A stretch of 64,000 bases of DNA from Nesterenkonia cremea. GTDB lineage: Bacteria > Actinomycetota > Actinomycetes > Actinomycetales > Micrococcaceae. The DNA lies in assembly GCF_014642675.1 (NCBI RefSeq), contig NZ_BMIS01000001.1:248001-312000 (forward strand), read 5' to 3'. Shown one piece after another: positions 15,718 through 25,071 of this stretch (positions are counted from its first letter, which is position 1; each line of letters opens with the position of its first letter). Under the pieces are notes generated by a model. That model was not told where the DNA came from. It worked only from the letters and a program-made list of their open reading frames with translations, and made no database searches. The position numbers were made by a program, and so were the translations under genes.

Positions 15718-16266
15718 TTGGGCGATGCATCGAGACCCGAGCATCCGGATCCTTCCATGGTGGATCCGCGGGTCATGGACCCTGCAGGTGAGCTTATAGC
15801 CCATGGAGAGTTGTCGGAGGAAGACCTCGACGGTGCTGTGGCCGTCCTGGAGGCGCTGGGACGTTGGCGCCGGGCTGAGCGGCGCATGAGCGAGGCCTCA
15901 CGCCTTTACATGAACCTCGGCGAGACCGATATGCGAGCCATTCGGCTTGCCGTGGCTTCCCAGCGTTCCGGCGAACTGACGACTCCGCGGCGCCTCGCCG
16001 AGCATCTGGGAATCTCCATGCCCTCGGTCACCAAGCTGCTGGACCGCTTGGCCCAGGGCGGACACATCCGCAGGGCTCCGCACCCTCTGGATCGCAGGAG
16101 CACCACTGTTGAGGTCACCGAGGAGACCCAGCGCGCAGCGCGTGAATCGGTGGGCCGCAACCATGCCGAGCGGCTCCGGGTGGCCGCCGAGCTGAGCGGG
16201 GACGAGCGCCAGACAGTCATCCGCTTCCTCAACGCTTTGGCCGCGACTGAGCCAAGACAGGGATGA
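15718..16266 (+). CDS. MarR-family transcriptional regulator
   Basis: A 182-aa winged-helix regulator. The helix-turn-helix is TPRRLAEHLGISMPSVTKLLDRL and the wing is GHIRRAPHPLDRRSTTVEVT, with the conserved DxRS of MarR proteins. It starts at a TTG (15718) with GGAGG 10 nt upstream; an ATG at 15757 has no visible ribosome-binding site. It is divergent from the ferrochelatase gene across a perfect palindrome. The ligand is unknown; heme or porphyrin is a reasonable guess from the neighbour. Confidence 0.85.
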   Translation: MGDASRPEHPDPSMVDPRVMDPAGELIAHGELSEEDLDGAVAVLEALGRWRRAERRMSEASRLYMNLGETDMRAIRLAVASQRSGELTTPRRLAEHLGISMPSVTKLLDRLAQGGHIRRAPHPLDRRSTTVEVTEETQRAARESVGRNHAERLRVAAELSGDERQTVIRFLNALAATEPRQG

Positions 16267-16274
16267 GCGCCGGA

Positions 16275-16308
16275 CTCAGCGCTCCAGCAGGCTCAGCGCT
16301 CCAGCAGG
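16275..16308. repeat. 17-bp perfect tandem duplication at the end of the response regulator gene
   Basis: CTCAGCGCTCCAGCAGG occurs twice in a row. The upstream copy in gene direction encodes the last residues (LLER region) and the stop falls at the junction, so the second copy repeats the 3' end after the stop. Confidence 0.85.
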
Positions 16309-16985
16309 TCTAACCGGGCCTGGGCCACCAGCACCGCCAGCTGGGCGCCGGAATCCGCGCCGGCCTTGCTCATGCCGCGTCCGATGGTGCTCTTGACCGT
16401 GCTGGGGGAGATGAACAGCCGCCGGGCGATCTCCTCATAGGTCCTGCCCGCGCCCACCAGGTGGGCGACTTCGATCTCCCGCTCGGAGAGCCCGGACACC
16501 TGCCGCCGTGCGGCATCGCATACCGGATCTGCCGGGGGCGTCACATAGGTGGCGATCAGCCGCGAGGTCAGCGCCGGGGAGATCATCGGGTCCCCGGCGT
16601 GGGCCATTCGGATCCCCTCCGCAAGGGATGTGGTGGCATCGTTCTTCAGCAGGAAACCGGTGGCACCGGCGTCCAGGGCGCCACGCATATAGGCGTCGGT
16701 GTCGAAGCTGGTCACCGCCAACACTGCCGGCGGGTTCAGCCCGTTCCGGATCCGCCGGGTGGCCTCCACTCCGTCCATATCGCCCTTGAGCAGCAGGTCC
16801 ATCAGCACCACATCCGGACGGTGGGTGCGCACGGCCCGGATCGCCTCAGGCCCGGTGGTCGCACGGCCGACGACGGCGATGTCCTCCTCGCGGCCGAGGA
16901 TGCGTTCCAGAGAATCGAGGACGAGCGTCTCGTCGTCCACCATGACTGCCGTGATCTGCACGTCCAGGAGTCTACCGGCCGGCAC
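16293..16985 (-). CDS. NarL/LuxR-family response regulator
   Basis: A 230-aa regulator. The receiver domain has MVDDETLVLDSL with the acidic pair and LMDLLLKGDMDG around the phospho-acceptor Asp, and KNDATTSL with the conserved Lys. The C-terminal LuxR helix-turn-helix is LSEREIEVAHLVGAGRTYEEIA-RRLFISPSTVKSTIGR. It follows its kinase gene with a 4-base gap. Two GTG starts are possible (16985 and 16961); the first is closest to the kinase stop and has a G-rich ribosome-binding stretch. Target genes are unknown; the divergent DUF4190/DUF4352-like gene upstream of the kinase is the nearest candidate. Confidence 0.88.
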   Translation of the reverse strand: MPAGRLLDVQITAVMVDDETLVLDSLERILGREEDIAVVGRATTGPEAIRAVRTHRPDVVLMDLLLKGDMDGVEATRRIRNGLNPPAVLAVTSFDTDAYMRGALDAGATGFLLKNDATTSLAEGIRMAHAGDPMISPALTSRLIATYVTPPADPVCDAARRQVSGLSEREIEVAHLVGAGRTYEEIARRLFISPSTVKSTIGRGMSKAGADSGAQLAVLVAQARLDLLER

Positions 16986-16989
16986 CCCC

Positions 16990-18222
16990 TCACTCGGCGG
17001 ACACCGCTCCCTCCGCCACCCAGGGCAGCATCACTGCGAGGCTGAACTCCTCGCCCTCGTGCCGGACCTCTACGGATCCGCCCAGCAGCTCGGCCCGCTC
17101 ACGGATGCCGATCAGCCCGGTCTGTGAGCCTCCGGAGAAGCCCGACGCCGCCCCGGCCCGGTTGCCGAACCCCAGGCGCACCCCCTGCTGCGGGTTCCCG
17201 GTGAGGCTCATCCGGACCACCTGGTCCGCGCTGTGCCGCAGGGCATTGGTCAGCGCCTCCTGAGTGATCCGCAGGATCGCCCGCTGCAGCGCGGCCGGTG
17301 CTCCGGAGTAGCCGTCCAGCAGGATGTAGGGGCGGATGTCCAGTCCGGAGGCGGCGGCGTCGTCGAGGATGTCCTGCAGGTCCGGGATGCCGGCCGGGGT
17401 CTGGGCCGGAGCTGCGGAGGAGGCGCCGGATTCCCGCAGCGAGGCCAGCAGGATCCGTAGGTCCGTCAGCGCCTGATCGGCGTAGCGGCGGGTGGTCCGC
17501 AGAGCATCGTCGAGCTGCTCCTCATCCCCGCGCTGGGCGGTCTGCTCCAGGCTCCCGACCTGCAGCGACAGCCCGGAGAGCCGCCCGGCCAAGGTGTCAT
17601 GGACCTCCCTGGCCAGGTCCTCGCGCTCACGCCGGCGGGTCAGCTCATCGGAGAGCTGCTCGCTGCTGTGCTGTGCCGACTGCGCATCCGCCTGGGCCCG
17701 CTGGGTGGAGCGCCGCTGCCGCGCCCACAGGGAGATGCCCAGCACCAGGCCCAGGCAGATCACGGTCAGGCAGGTCACCAGCATGCGTCCGGTCTGTTGG
17801 TAGTCCTCATCCGGCCAGTCGCCCAGCCGCAGCAGATGGATCACCGCGCTGAGCGGGATCAGCGCCAGCCCGACGCCGGCCACGGCCCACTGCCACCGGC
17901 GGCGGCACCGCACCATCCACACTGTCAGCCCCACCGCGAGCACGAAGGGGTCGGTCTGCAGGACGAACACTCCGGCGGCTCCGCAGATCATCGGCACCAG
18001 CGGCGCCCGGCGGTACCAGGGCAGGGTCAGCAGGATCAGCATGCCGAAGAAGGCAGTGATCGCGCCGGCGTCGGTGATCTCGTCGGTCTCCGGATCCATG
18101 GTGGCCGGGGAGGTCATGGCCGCTGAGACCAGCACCAGCAGCCCGATGAAGATCATGAGGGTGACGATCTGCGCAGAGATCAGCAGGCGGAGAGCCGGGT
18201 GGAGCCGCTTTCGGGGGAGCAT
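16990..18222 (-). CDS. NarL-partner sensor histidine kinase (HisKA_3)
   Basis: A 410-aa kinase with about four to six membrane helices in the first 180 residues and no large extracellular domain, then a coiled linker, the dimerisation helix with phospho-acceptor His in REDLAREVHDTLAGRLSGLSL, and a GHKL ATPase with TQEALTNALRHS (N box) and TGLIGIRERAELLGG. This is the DesK/LiaS-like intramembrane-sensing class, often responding to envelope stress. A TAGACT -10 box (18229-18234) ends 6 nt before the ATG, so it is probably leaderless. Confidence 0.87.
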   Translation of the reverse strand: MLPRKRLHPALRLLISAQIVTLMIFIGLLVLVSAAMTSPATMDPETDEITDAGAITAFFGMLILLTLPWYRRAPLVPMICGAAGVFVLQTDPFVLAVGLTVWMVRCRRRWQWAVAGVGLALIPLSAVIHLLRLGDWPDEDYQQTGRMLVTCLTVICLGLVLGISLWARQRRSTQRAQADAQSAQHSSEQLSDELTRRREREDLAREVHDTLAGRLSGLSLQVGSLEQTAQRGDEEQLDDALRTTRRYADQALTDLRILLASLRESGASSAAPAQTPAGIPDLQDILDDAAASGLDIRPYILLDGYSGAPAALQRAILRITQEALTNALRHSADQVVRMSLTGNPQQGVRLGFGNRAGAASGFSGGSQTGLIGIRERAELLGGSVEVRHEGEEFSLAVMLPWVAEGAVSAE

Positions 18223-18279
18223 TCAGTCAGTCTATGGAGGTCCACCGACATCTCTGAGCGCGGATCGGTCAGAGACAGA

Positions 18280-18293
18280 TGCCCGATCGGGCA
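18280..18293. promoter_or_regulatory. Perfect 14-bp palindrome between kinase and DUF4352-like gene
   Basis: TGCCCGATCGGGCA lies in the 211-base divergent region about 60 bases upstream of the kinase start and about 140 upstream of the next gene. It is a candidate site for the NarL-type regulator. Confidence 0.45.
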
Positions 18294-18433
18294 CCCCGGT
18301 CCGCCTGATCCGACGTCCCGGAAAGACCCAGACTTCGGAAGGCTCGGAAGAGCACACCGACGTGCATCACTCGACCACCTGGTCACCTGATCACCGAATC
18401 ACATTCGACACCGAAGAAAGCGCAGGTACCCCC

Positions 18434-19315
18434 ATGTCCGCTCCAGCCCCCGAACACCTCCCCGAGACCAACGGCTCCGGGTCTCAGAGACCCGGCCGCA
18501 ACGTACTGGGCCTCATCGCGCTGATCACGGCCATCCTGGGCGCGATCTTCGCCTGTGTGCCCGGTGCGCTGATCCTCGGCTGGATCCTGCTGCCCATCGC
18601 TTTCGTGCTCTCCCTTGTCTCGCTGTTCCTGCAGGGCAAGCGGCGCGGGGCCGGCATCGCGGGGCTGATCGTCTCGGTGGTCGGCACCATCATCGGGGTC
18701 ATCGTGTTCTTTGCTGTGGTGACCGACGCCTTCGATGAGGCCTTCACCGATGAGACCACCGCCAGCGAGCCCCAGGAGGATGAGGGCGCTGAGGAGACCG
18801 AGGACCAGAACGGCGCAGAGGAGCAGCCGGCCGCCGCTGAAGAGGACGGTGAAGGCGCAGAGGCGTCCTCCGACGAGGATGAAGACTTGGGCGCCCGGAG
18901 CAACCCCTACACGCTGGGCTCTGAGCTATCCTCCTCCGACTGGACGGTCACCATCAACAGTGTGGACCTGGACGCGGATGCGGCCATCGCGGAGGAGAAC
19001 CCCTACAACGAGGCCGCCGATGAGGGCCACACCTACATCCTGGTCAACGTCACCGCCACCTACACCGGTGAGGACCCCGACGGCGCCACCCCCTGGGTCA
19101 GCGTCTCCTACGTCTCCCCGGAGGGGAACACCTTCGGAACCACGGACCGAGCTGTGGTGGAGCCCGAGGGCTTCGACCGCATGGCCACCCTGTACGAGGG
19201 GGCCTCCGAGACCGGGAACTTCGCCCTGCACGTCCCCTCGGAGGACATCGAGGACGGTGTGATCTCCGTGGATCCGGACATGTTCGCCGATACGGTCTAC
19301 GTCGAGGTGAGCTGA
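18434..19315 (+). CDS. DUF4190/DUF4352-like membrane-anchored protein
   Basis: A 293-aa protein. Residues 25-105 hold two or three hydrophobic segments in the DUF4190 style (NVLGLIALITAILGAIFACV, then VLSLVSLFLQGKRRGAGIAGLIVS). A long acidic linker rich in Glu, Asp and Ala follows (about 110-155), and an extracellular beta-rich C-terminal domain resembling DUF4352 (YTLGSELSSSDWTVTINSVDLD ... HTYILVNVTATYTG), often an immunoglobulin-like fold. Function unknown; such proteins are common in actinobacterial envelopes. The longer upstream frame overlaps the kinase promoter and is not used. It is divergent from the two-component system. Confidence 0.7.
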   Translation: MSAPAPEHLPETNGSGSQRPGRNVLGLIALITAILGAIFACVPGALILGWILLPIAFVLSLVSLFLQGKRRGAGIAGLIVSVVGTIIGVIVFFAVVTDAFDEAFTDETTASEPQEDEGAEETEDQNGAEEQPAAAEEDGEGAEASSDEDEDLGARSNPYTLGSELSSSDWTVTINSVDLDADAAIAEENPYNEAADEGHTYILVNVTATYTGEDPDGATPWVSVSYVSPEGNTFGTTDRAVVEPEGFDRMATLYEGASETGNFALHVPSEDIEDGVISVDPDMFADTVYVEVS

Positions 19316-19333
19316 GCAGTCTGCACATTCCTT

Positions 19334-19388
19334 GAGTGGCGCGTCTGGGTGGTCGGAGCACGCTTCTGTCCACTCAGGCGTGCCACTC
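19334..19388. repeat. Palindromic repeat related to the one at 14377
   Basis: GAGTGGCGCGTCTGGGTGG pairs imperfectly with CCACTCAGGCGTGCCACTC. The arms share GAGTGGC--GTCTG-GTG with the element at 14377-14433. It follows the DUF4352-like gene. Confidence 0.6.
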
Positions 19389-19428
19389 GGCATATCTGTG
19401 CCCTATCCCTCTGTGGTGTGATGGGTGC

Positions 19429-20610
19429 ATGAGCGAGGAGACACTCACCGAGGAACAGGCAGCCGATCTGCTGATCAGCTGGGAGCTGGCGACCACGACG
19501 GCGGCCAAGCTCGCCGCCCCCGGCCCTCGGATGAAGCCGCAGGAGGCCGCCGCGGAGGTCGCCGCGCTGCGCGAGGCCGCCGAGGCCGCCGTCGGGCATG
19601 TCCACCGGATCACCCAGCTGGAGGCCGCCCGTGAGCTGGGTGCTGAGACCGGCGAGACCCTGGTGGTGGACCGACGGGGCTGGGCGAAGGCCAATGCGGA
19701 GAGCTTCCGCGAGCTGCTCGCCCCGGCTCTTGCTGCCGCCGTGGAGCGCAAGCCCGAGGTGGCCCAGGGAGCCGGAGGCGGGCAGAGGTCCAGCGCGCAG
19801 GTCTTCGGCTCGGCGGTCACCGGTGCCGAGCTCGGCGGGATCCTCTCCTTCCTCTCCGCCAAGGTGCTCGGCCAGTTCGAGCCCTTCCAGCAGAACCGGC
19901 TGATGCTGGTGGCGCCGAACATCGTGGAGGTCCAGCGCGAGCTCAACGTGGTGCCCGAGGACTTCCGGCTCTGGGTCTGCCTGCACGAGCAGACCCACCG
20001 GGTGCAGTTCGCGGCCGCACCCTGGCTGGCCGATCACCTGAAGACCAAGATCACCGAACTCTCCGTCAACACCATGAGCCAGGCCGACAGCGTCCCGGAG
20101 AAGCTGGTTGAGGCGCTCAAAGGACTGCGCAAGGGGGCGGAGCAGGACACAGGGCAGGGCACTGAGCCCGACGGTGATCTCCCCGCCTCCTCCGGACCGG
20201 CTCCCTCAGGATCCCCGCGGAACCGCCTGCTCGCGGCCATCCAGAGCCCGGAGGACCGGGCCACGATGTCGCATCTGACTGCGGTGATGTCCCTGCTGGA
20301 AGGTCATGCCAATGTGGTCATGGACGCGGTGGACCACACCATCGTGCCCACAGTGAAGACCATTCGCCGCCGGTTCGAAGAGCGCGGACGCAACCGCGGC
20401 CCGTTGGAGAACTTCATCCGCAAGCTGCTTCAGCTCGATGTGAAGGCCGCCCAGTACCGTGACGGCCAGAAGTTCGTGGGCCACATCGTCGAGGCCGTGG
20501 GCATGGAGCAGTTCAACCGCATCTGGGAGAAGCCCGAGCACCTCCCCACGGAGGATGAGCTGCATGACCCCGACGCCTGGATCCAGCGGGTCCTGCCCGA
20601 GCATGCCTAA
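19429..20610 (+). CDS. DUF2342 zinc-dependent metalloprotease-like protein
   Basis: A 393-aa protein of the DUF2342 family (also annotated as 'coenzyme F420 biosynthesis-associated'), found next to tilS and hpt in most actinobacteria. It has a zincin-like motif HEQTHRVQF (HExxH) around residue 185, a downstream LLEGHANVVMDAVDH block with a possible third ligand, and the C-terminal region QYRDGQKFVGHIVEAVG. Its physiological substrate is not known. The stop overlaps the start of tilS by 8 bases, so translation is coupled. The start ATG at 19429 is downstream of the palindromic repeat; longer frames include that repeat and are not used. Confidence 0.85.
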   Translation: MSEETLTEEQAADLLISWELATTTAAKLAAPGPRMKPQEAAAEVAALREAAEAAVGHVHRITQLEAARELGAETGETLVVDRRGWAKANAESFRELLAPALAAAVERKPEVAQGAGGGQRSSAQVFGSAVTGAELGGILSFLSAKVLGQFEPFQQNRLMLVAPNIVEVQRELNVVPEDFRLWVCLHEQTHRVQFAAAPWLADHLKTKITELSVNTMSQADSVPEKLVEALKGLRKGAEQDTGQGTEPDGDLPASSGPAPSGSPRNRLLAAIQSPEDRATMSHLTAVMSLLEGHANVVMDAVDHTIVPTVKTIRRRFEERGRNRGPLENFIRKLLQLDVKAAQYRDGQKFVGHIVEAVGMEQFNRIWEKPEHLPTEDELHDPDAWIQRVLPEHA

Positions 20611-21604
20611 GCTTCCCGAGGCCGTGAACCGTGCACGCGCCGCTGTGGGCGGGGTGCTCGAGGCCGAGAAGCTGGCCCTCATCGCCTGCTCCGGAGGTGC
20701 AGACTCGCTGGCGCTGGTCGCAGCGGCTGCACATCACGTCCGGCGCGGTCAGGCGCGTGTGGGCGGCGTCGTGGTGGATCATCAGCTGCACCCTGACAGT
20801 GCGGAGATCACTGCGAAGGCGGCCGCTCAGCTGCGCGATCTGGGGCTGGACCCAGTGCTCACCCTGGCCGCCGACGTCGATCCCTCCAGCCCCGACGGGC
20901 CGGAGGCGGCGGCGCGCAGCGCACGCTACCGGGCGTTCGGGCAGGCGCTCGCCGAGACCGGGGCGGCCCACATCCTGCTGGCCCACACCCGGGATGACCA
21001 AGCCGAACAGGTGCTGCTGGGGCTGGCCCGGGGATCCGGGACTCGCTCGTTGGCGGGGATCCCGGCCCGGCGCGGCCCCTTCCTGCGTCCGCTGCTGGGG
21101 CTCAGCCGCAAGGAGACGGAGGCCGTCTGCACCCATGAGGGTCTGAGCTGGTGGGAGGACCCGGCCAATGCCGATCCCAAGTACCTGAGATCGCGGATCC
21201 GCACCGAGATCCTCCCCACTCTGGAGCAGCGGCTCAGCGGGTCCATCCGAGAGTCGCTGGCGCGGACCGCGCAGATCGCTGCAGAGGATGCGGCCTATCT
21301 GGAGGCCCAGGCCAAGGAGGCCTTCGCACGGCTGCTGGAGGACCCTGATGAGCAGGGCGACCTGCGGCTTGACCTGGAACGACTCGTTGCGGAGTCGCCT
21401 GCCATCCGGCGTCGGGTGATCGCCTTGGCTGTGGTCGCCGTCGGGGGGTCCAACCCGTCCAGCGAGCGGATCGCGGCGGTGGAACAGCTGCTGGTTCGGC
21501 AGGGTTCGGCCGGTCCGGTGGAGCTGGAGGGTCATGTCAGGGCCGAACGAGGCACGCGAGATACGTCGGATTATGGAAAACTTGTCCTCGGACCCCGCCG
21601 CTAG
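20603..21604 (+). CDS. tilS: tRNA(Ile)-lysidine synthase
   Basis: A 333-aa PP-loop ATPase that converts C34 to lysidine in the CAU anticodon of tRNA(Ile), so that it reads AUA. The ATP-binding loop is IACSGGADSLAL near residue 29. VVVDHQLHPDS and LLAHTRDDQAEQVLLGLARGSG are the family blocks, and PLLGLSRKETEA with WWEDPANAD completes the N-type domain. The length matches actinobacterial TilS, which lacks the extra C-terminal domain of E. coli. It starts inside the stop region of the DUF2342 gene and is followed by hpt. Confidence 0.94.
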   Translation: MPKLPEAVNRARAAVGGVLEAEKLALIACSGGADSLALVAAAAHHVRRGQARVGGVVVDHQLHPDSAEITAKAAAQLRDLGLDPVLTLAADVDPSSPDGPEAAARSARYRAFGQALAETGAAHILLAHTRDDQAEQVLLGLARGSGTRSLAGIPARRGPFLRPLLGLSRKETEAVCTHEGLSWWEDPANADPKYLRSRIRTEILPTLEQRLSGSIRESLARTAQIAAEDAAYLEAQAKEAFARLLEDPDEQGDLRLDLERLVAESPAIRRRVIALAVVAVGGSNPSSERIAAVEQLLVRQGSAGPVELEGHVRAERGTRDTSDYGKLVLGPRR

Positions 21605-21654
21605 GGGCGGAATCCTGCAGAACTACCGCCATATCGAGGAGCAGCTCAGCACTC

Positions 21655-22206
21655 ATGGATGCCCAGGACGTCAAAGACGATCTCACCGAAGTCCTCTACA
21701 CCAAGGAAGAGATCGACGAGAAGATCAGAGAGCTCGCAGCTCAGATCGACCGGGACTACGAAGGCAAGGACGTCCTGCTGGTAGGAGTGCTCAAGGGCGC
21801 GGTCATGGTCATGGCCGATCTGTCCCGAGCGCTGAAGTCCCACGTGACCATGGACTGGATGGCGGTCTCCTCCTACGGCTCCGGCACCAAGTCCTCCGGC
21901 GTGGTCCGCATCCTGAAGGACCTCGACGCCGACCTGATGAACCGCCACGTGCTCATCGTGGAGGACATCATCGATTCCGGCCTGACCCTGTCCTGGCTGA
22001 AGTCCAACCTGGAGTCGCGCGGCCCGGCCTCGGTGGAGATCTGCACTCTGCTGCGCAAGCCTGACGCCGTGAAGGTGGACATCGACGTGAAGTACGTCGG
22101 CATGGACATCCCCAACAAGTTCGTGGTCGGCTACGGCCTGGACTTCGCGGAGCAGTACCGGAACCTGGACGTCATCGGGATTCTGGCTCCGCATATCTAC
22201 GAGTGA
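21655..22206 (+). CDS. hpt: Hypoxanthine phosphoribosyltransferase
   Basis: A 183-aa purine-salvage enzyme that joins hypoxanthine or guanine with PRPP. The PRPP motif is VLIVEDIIDSGLTL (about residues 99-112). The flexible-loop region AVSSYGSGTKSSG and the base-binding end KFVVGYGLDFAEQYRN are both present. It lies 50 bases after tilS in the same direction, the usual tilS-hpt-ftsH order. The upstream tilS frame and this one do not overlap. Confidence 0.95.
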   Translation: MDAQDVKDDLTEVLYTKEEIDEKIRELAAQIDRDYEGKDVLLVGVLKGAVMVMADLSRALKSHVTMDWMAVSSYGSGTKSSGVVRILKDLDADLMNRHVLIVEDIIDSGLTLSWLKSNLESRGPASVEICTLLRKPDAVKVDIDVKYVGMDIPNKFVVGYGLDFAEQYRNLDVIGILAPHIYE

Positions 22207-22252
22207 TCCCCGGCGGGACGAGCTGATCGTGTGAGCCCTGCTGGAGCGCAAT

Positions 22253-22313
22253 TGCCGTGAGCTTTCTGCAACGCCGCGAGTTATATCTCGCGGCAATGCC
22301 GAAAGCTCGCGGC
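22253..22313. repeat. 61-bp imperfect palindrome between hpt and ftsH
   Basis: Nested arms: GCCGCGAG/CTCGCGGC around TTATAT, then GAGCTTTC/GAAAGCTC, then TGCCG/CGGCA. It can form a long hairpin and is probably a terminator for hpt or a REP-type repeat. Confidence 0.65.
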
Positions 22314-22451
22314 ATTTCTGCGTCTGGGCCTCGCCCCCACCTGCACCGCCGCTCTGCCAGGCGCGAACTTTACGCCCTGGCACCCACCCATGTCAGCGGC
22401 GTCCAGTACCGTATGAGTCAGACTTTTCCTCAGCGCGTATGACGGAGCTGC

Positions 22452-24449
22452 ATGAACTTCAAGAAGATCTTCACCGGTCCGTTCTTCTGGATCATCCTGG
22501 CGGTGGCCGGGCTCATGCTCGTGGTGCCTCTGCTGTTCAACACCGGCAGCGGCGGCGAGCGTGTGGACACCAACGTCGGCATGGAGCTGATCCAGGACGG
22601 CCAGGTCACTGAGGCGCAGATCGACGACGGCGACCACCGCGTCGAGCTGCAGCTCGAGGAGGCCTACGAGCAGGATGGCGACGATCTGGGCGATCTCGTC
22701 CACTTCTACTTCTCCCAGGCGCGCGCTGAGACGGTGGCGGACGCCATCGCTGAGGCCGATCTTGAGGGATACACCGATGAGCCGGAGCAGTCGAACTGGC
22801 TGCTCTCCATGCTCGGGTTCATGATCCCCTTCCTGATCATCGCGCTGCTGTTCATCTGGCTGCTCACCCGCATGTCGGGCGGCGGCGGCCGGATGATGCA
22901 GTTCGGCAAGTCCAAGGCCAAACAGTTCGACAAGGACATGCCGGAGGTGAACTTCTCCGACGTCGCCGGCGCTGAGGAGGCGGTGGAGGAGCTCCACGAG
23001 ATCAAGGAGTTCCTGGCCGAGGCCGAGAAGTTCCAGCGCCTGGGAGCCAAGATCCCCAAGGGTGTGCTGCTCTATGGCCCGCCCGGCACCGGTAAGACCC
23101 TGCTGGCCAAGGCTGTGGCCGGTGAGGCCGGCGGCGCCTTCTACTCCATCTCCGGCTCTGACTTCGTAGAGATGTTCGTCGGCGTCGGCGCCTCCCGCGT
23201 CCGCGACCTGTTCAAACAGGCCAAGGAGAACTCCCCGGCCATCATCTTCGTCGATGAGATCGACGCCGTAGGCCGCCAGCGCGGCGCCGGCGTGGGCGGT
23301 GGCAACGATGAGCGCGAGCAGACGCTGAACCAGCTGCTGGTGGAGATGGACGGCTTTGAGGCGAACGCCAACATCATCGTCATCGCCGCCACCAACCGGC
23401 CCGACGTCCTGGACCCCGCACTGCTGCGCCCGGGCCGTTTCGACCGGCAGATCCCCGTGGAGGCGCCCGATTTCGCCGGCCGCAGGGCCATCCTGGAGGT
23501 CCATTCCAAGGGCAAGCCGCTCGTGGAGGAAGTGGACCTGGCAGCTGTGGCCCGCAAGACCCCGGGCTACACCGGTGCTGACCTGGCAAACGTCCTCAAC
23601 GAGGCCGCGCTGCTGACCGCTCGCTCCAATGCGGACTTGGTCGATGACCGCGCCATCGATGAGGCCATCGACCGCGTCATGGCCGGCCCGCAGAAACGCA
23701 CCCGCCTGATGAAGGAGCATGAGCGGAGGGTGACCGCCTACCACGAGGGCGGCCACGCCCTGGTGGCTGCGGCGCTGAACTACTCTGCCCCGGTCACCAA
23801 GATCACCATTCTCCCCCGCGGTGGTGCCCTGGGCTACACGATGGTCATCCCCGAGGACGACAAATACTCCACCACCCGCAATGAGCTGCTGGACCAGATC
23901 GCCTACGCCATGGGCGGGCGCGTGGCCGAGGAGCTGATCTTCCACGACCCCTCCACAGGTGCCGCCAACGACATCCAGAAGGCAACTGACACCGCCCGGA
24001 AGATGGTGACCGAATACGGCATGTCCGCCAAGGTCGGCTCCGTGAAGCTGGGCTCCGGGGACACCAGCCCCTTCCTGGGCAAGGAGATGGCCTCCGGCAG
24101 AGAATACTCCGAGGACCTGGCCGCTGTGGTGGACGCCGAGGTGCGCGCCATCATCGAGGAGGCCCACGATGAGGCCTATTGGGCTCTCTACGAGAACCGC
24201 CACATCCTGGACCGCCTGGCCGAGGAGCTGCTGCGTGTGGAGACTCTCAACGCCCATGAGGTGGCCGAGATCTTCGAGGACGTGACGAAGCGCCCGGTCC
24301 GCCAGGTCTGGGAATCGTCCCCGGACCGCCCCATTACCGTCACCTCTGAGGTCGTCCCGGAGGACGAGCGGGACGAGCCCGAGCAGCCGCAGGTGCTCGC
24401 ACAGCGGGACGAGCCGCAGGATCAGCAGGAGGAGGACTCAGATGTCTGA
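22452..24449 (+). CDS. ftsH: ATP-dependent zinc metalloprotease FtsH
   Basis: A 665-aa membrane AAA+ protease that degrades misfolded membrane proteins and short-lived regulators. Membrane helices lie at about residues 9-28 and 117-137, with the small external domain between them. The AAA module has Walker A GPPGTGKT (from about 209), Walker B IIFVDEID and the SRH block [18 protein letters not shown]. The peptidase motif is His431-Glu-Gly-Gly-His435; the usual middle Ala is Gly, which does not touch the catalytic residues. The acidic C-terminal tail overlaps folE by 8 bases. GGAG lies shortly before the ATG. Confidence 0.97.
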   Translation: MNFKKIFTGPFFWIILAVAGLMLVVPLLFNTGSGGERVDTNVGMELIQDGQVTEAQIDDGDHRVELQLEEAYEQDGDDLGDLVHFYFSQARAETVADAIAEADLEGYTDEPEQSNWLLSMLGFMIPFLIIALLFIWLLTRMSGGGGRMMQFGKSKAKQFDKDMPEVNFSDVAGAEEAVEELHEIKEFLAEAEKFQRLGAKIPKGVLLYGPPGTGKTLLAKAVAGEAGGAFYSISGSDFVEMFVGVGASRVRDLFKQAKENSPAIIFVDEIDAVGRQRGAGVGGGNDEREQTLNQLLVEMDGFEANANIIVIAATNRPDVLDPALLRPGRFDRQIPVEAPDFAGRRAILEVHSKGKPLVEEVDLAAVARKTPGYTGADLANVLNEAALLTARSNADLVDDRAIDEAIDRVMAGPQKRTRLMKEHERRVTAYHEGGHALVAAALNYSAPVTKITILPRGGALGYTMVIPEDDKYSTTRNELLDQIAYAMGGRVAEELIFHDPSTGAANDIQKATDTARKMVTEYGMSAKVGSVKLGSGDTSPFLGKEMASGREYSEDLAAVVDAEVRAIIEEAHDEAYWALYENRHILDRLAEELLRVETLNAHEVAEIFEDVTKRPVRQVWESSPDRPITVTSEVVPEDERDEPEQPQVLAQRDEPQDQQEEDSDV

Positions 24450-25047
24450 GTTCACGCTGGAGGATGAGACGCCCCGCCACGGCGGAGTGGACCTCCCACG
24501 CATCGAGGCCGCCGTCCGCGAGATCCTGCTCGCCGTGGGCGAGGACCCGGACCGCGAGGGCCTGAAGGACACCCCCGCCCGGGTGGCCCGCGCCTACGAG
24601 GAATCCTTCAAAGGCCTGACCCAGGACCCCGCCGAACTGCTGGGCACCACCTTCGACATCGGACATGAGGAGCTCGTCCTGGTCCGGGACGTTCCCTTCT
24701 ACTCCATGTGTGAGCACCACCTGGTTCCCTTCTACGGCCACGCCCACATCGGCTACATCCCCTCCCCGGAGGGCAAGGTCACCGGCCTGTCCAAGCTCGC
24801 CCGGCTGGTGGACATCTTCGCCAAACGCCCGCAGATCCAAGAGCAGCTGACCACCCAGGTGGTCGACGCCCTGGTGGAGCACCTGGAGCCCCAGGGCGCC
24901 ATCGTGGTCATCGAGGGCGAGCACCTGTGCATGTCCATGCGTGGGGTCTCCAAACCCGGTGCCAAGACCATCACCTCCGCCGTGCGCGGCCAGCTCCGCG
25001 ACTCCGCCACCCGCTCCGAGGCGATGAGCCTCATCCTCCACAAGTGA
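24442..25047 (+). CDS. folE: GTP cyclohydrolase I
   Basis: A 201-aa enzyme making dihydroneopterin triphosphate from GTP, the first step of folate synthesis. Visible are the zinc-binding block [19 protein letters not shown] (Cys and His ligands), [17 protein letters not shown], and the second Cys in [10 protein letters not shown]. The start overlaps the end of ftsH by 8 bases, so the gene is coupled to it, and folP follows after 24 bases. Confidence 0.96.
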   Translation: MSEFTLEDETPRHGGVDLPRIEAAVREILLAVGEDPDREGLKDTPARVARAYEESFKGLTQDPAELLGTTFDIGHEELVLVRDVPFYSMCEHHLVPFYGHAHIGYIPSPEGKVTGLSKLARLVDIFAKRPQIQEQLTTQVVDALVEHLEPQGAIVVIEGEHLCMSMRGVSKPGAKTITSAVRGQLRDSATRSEAMSLILHK

Positions 25048-25071
25048 GGCCCTGGAGAACCTCGAGCAGAG

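Noticed and set aside
22281..24257. 658-aa minus-strand frame across ftsH
   Set aside because: Antisense of ftsH with a low-complexity Leu/His/Val composition and no start signals.
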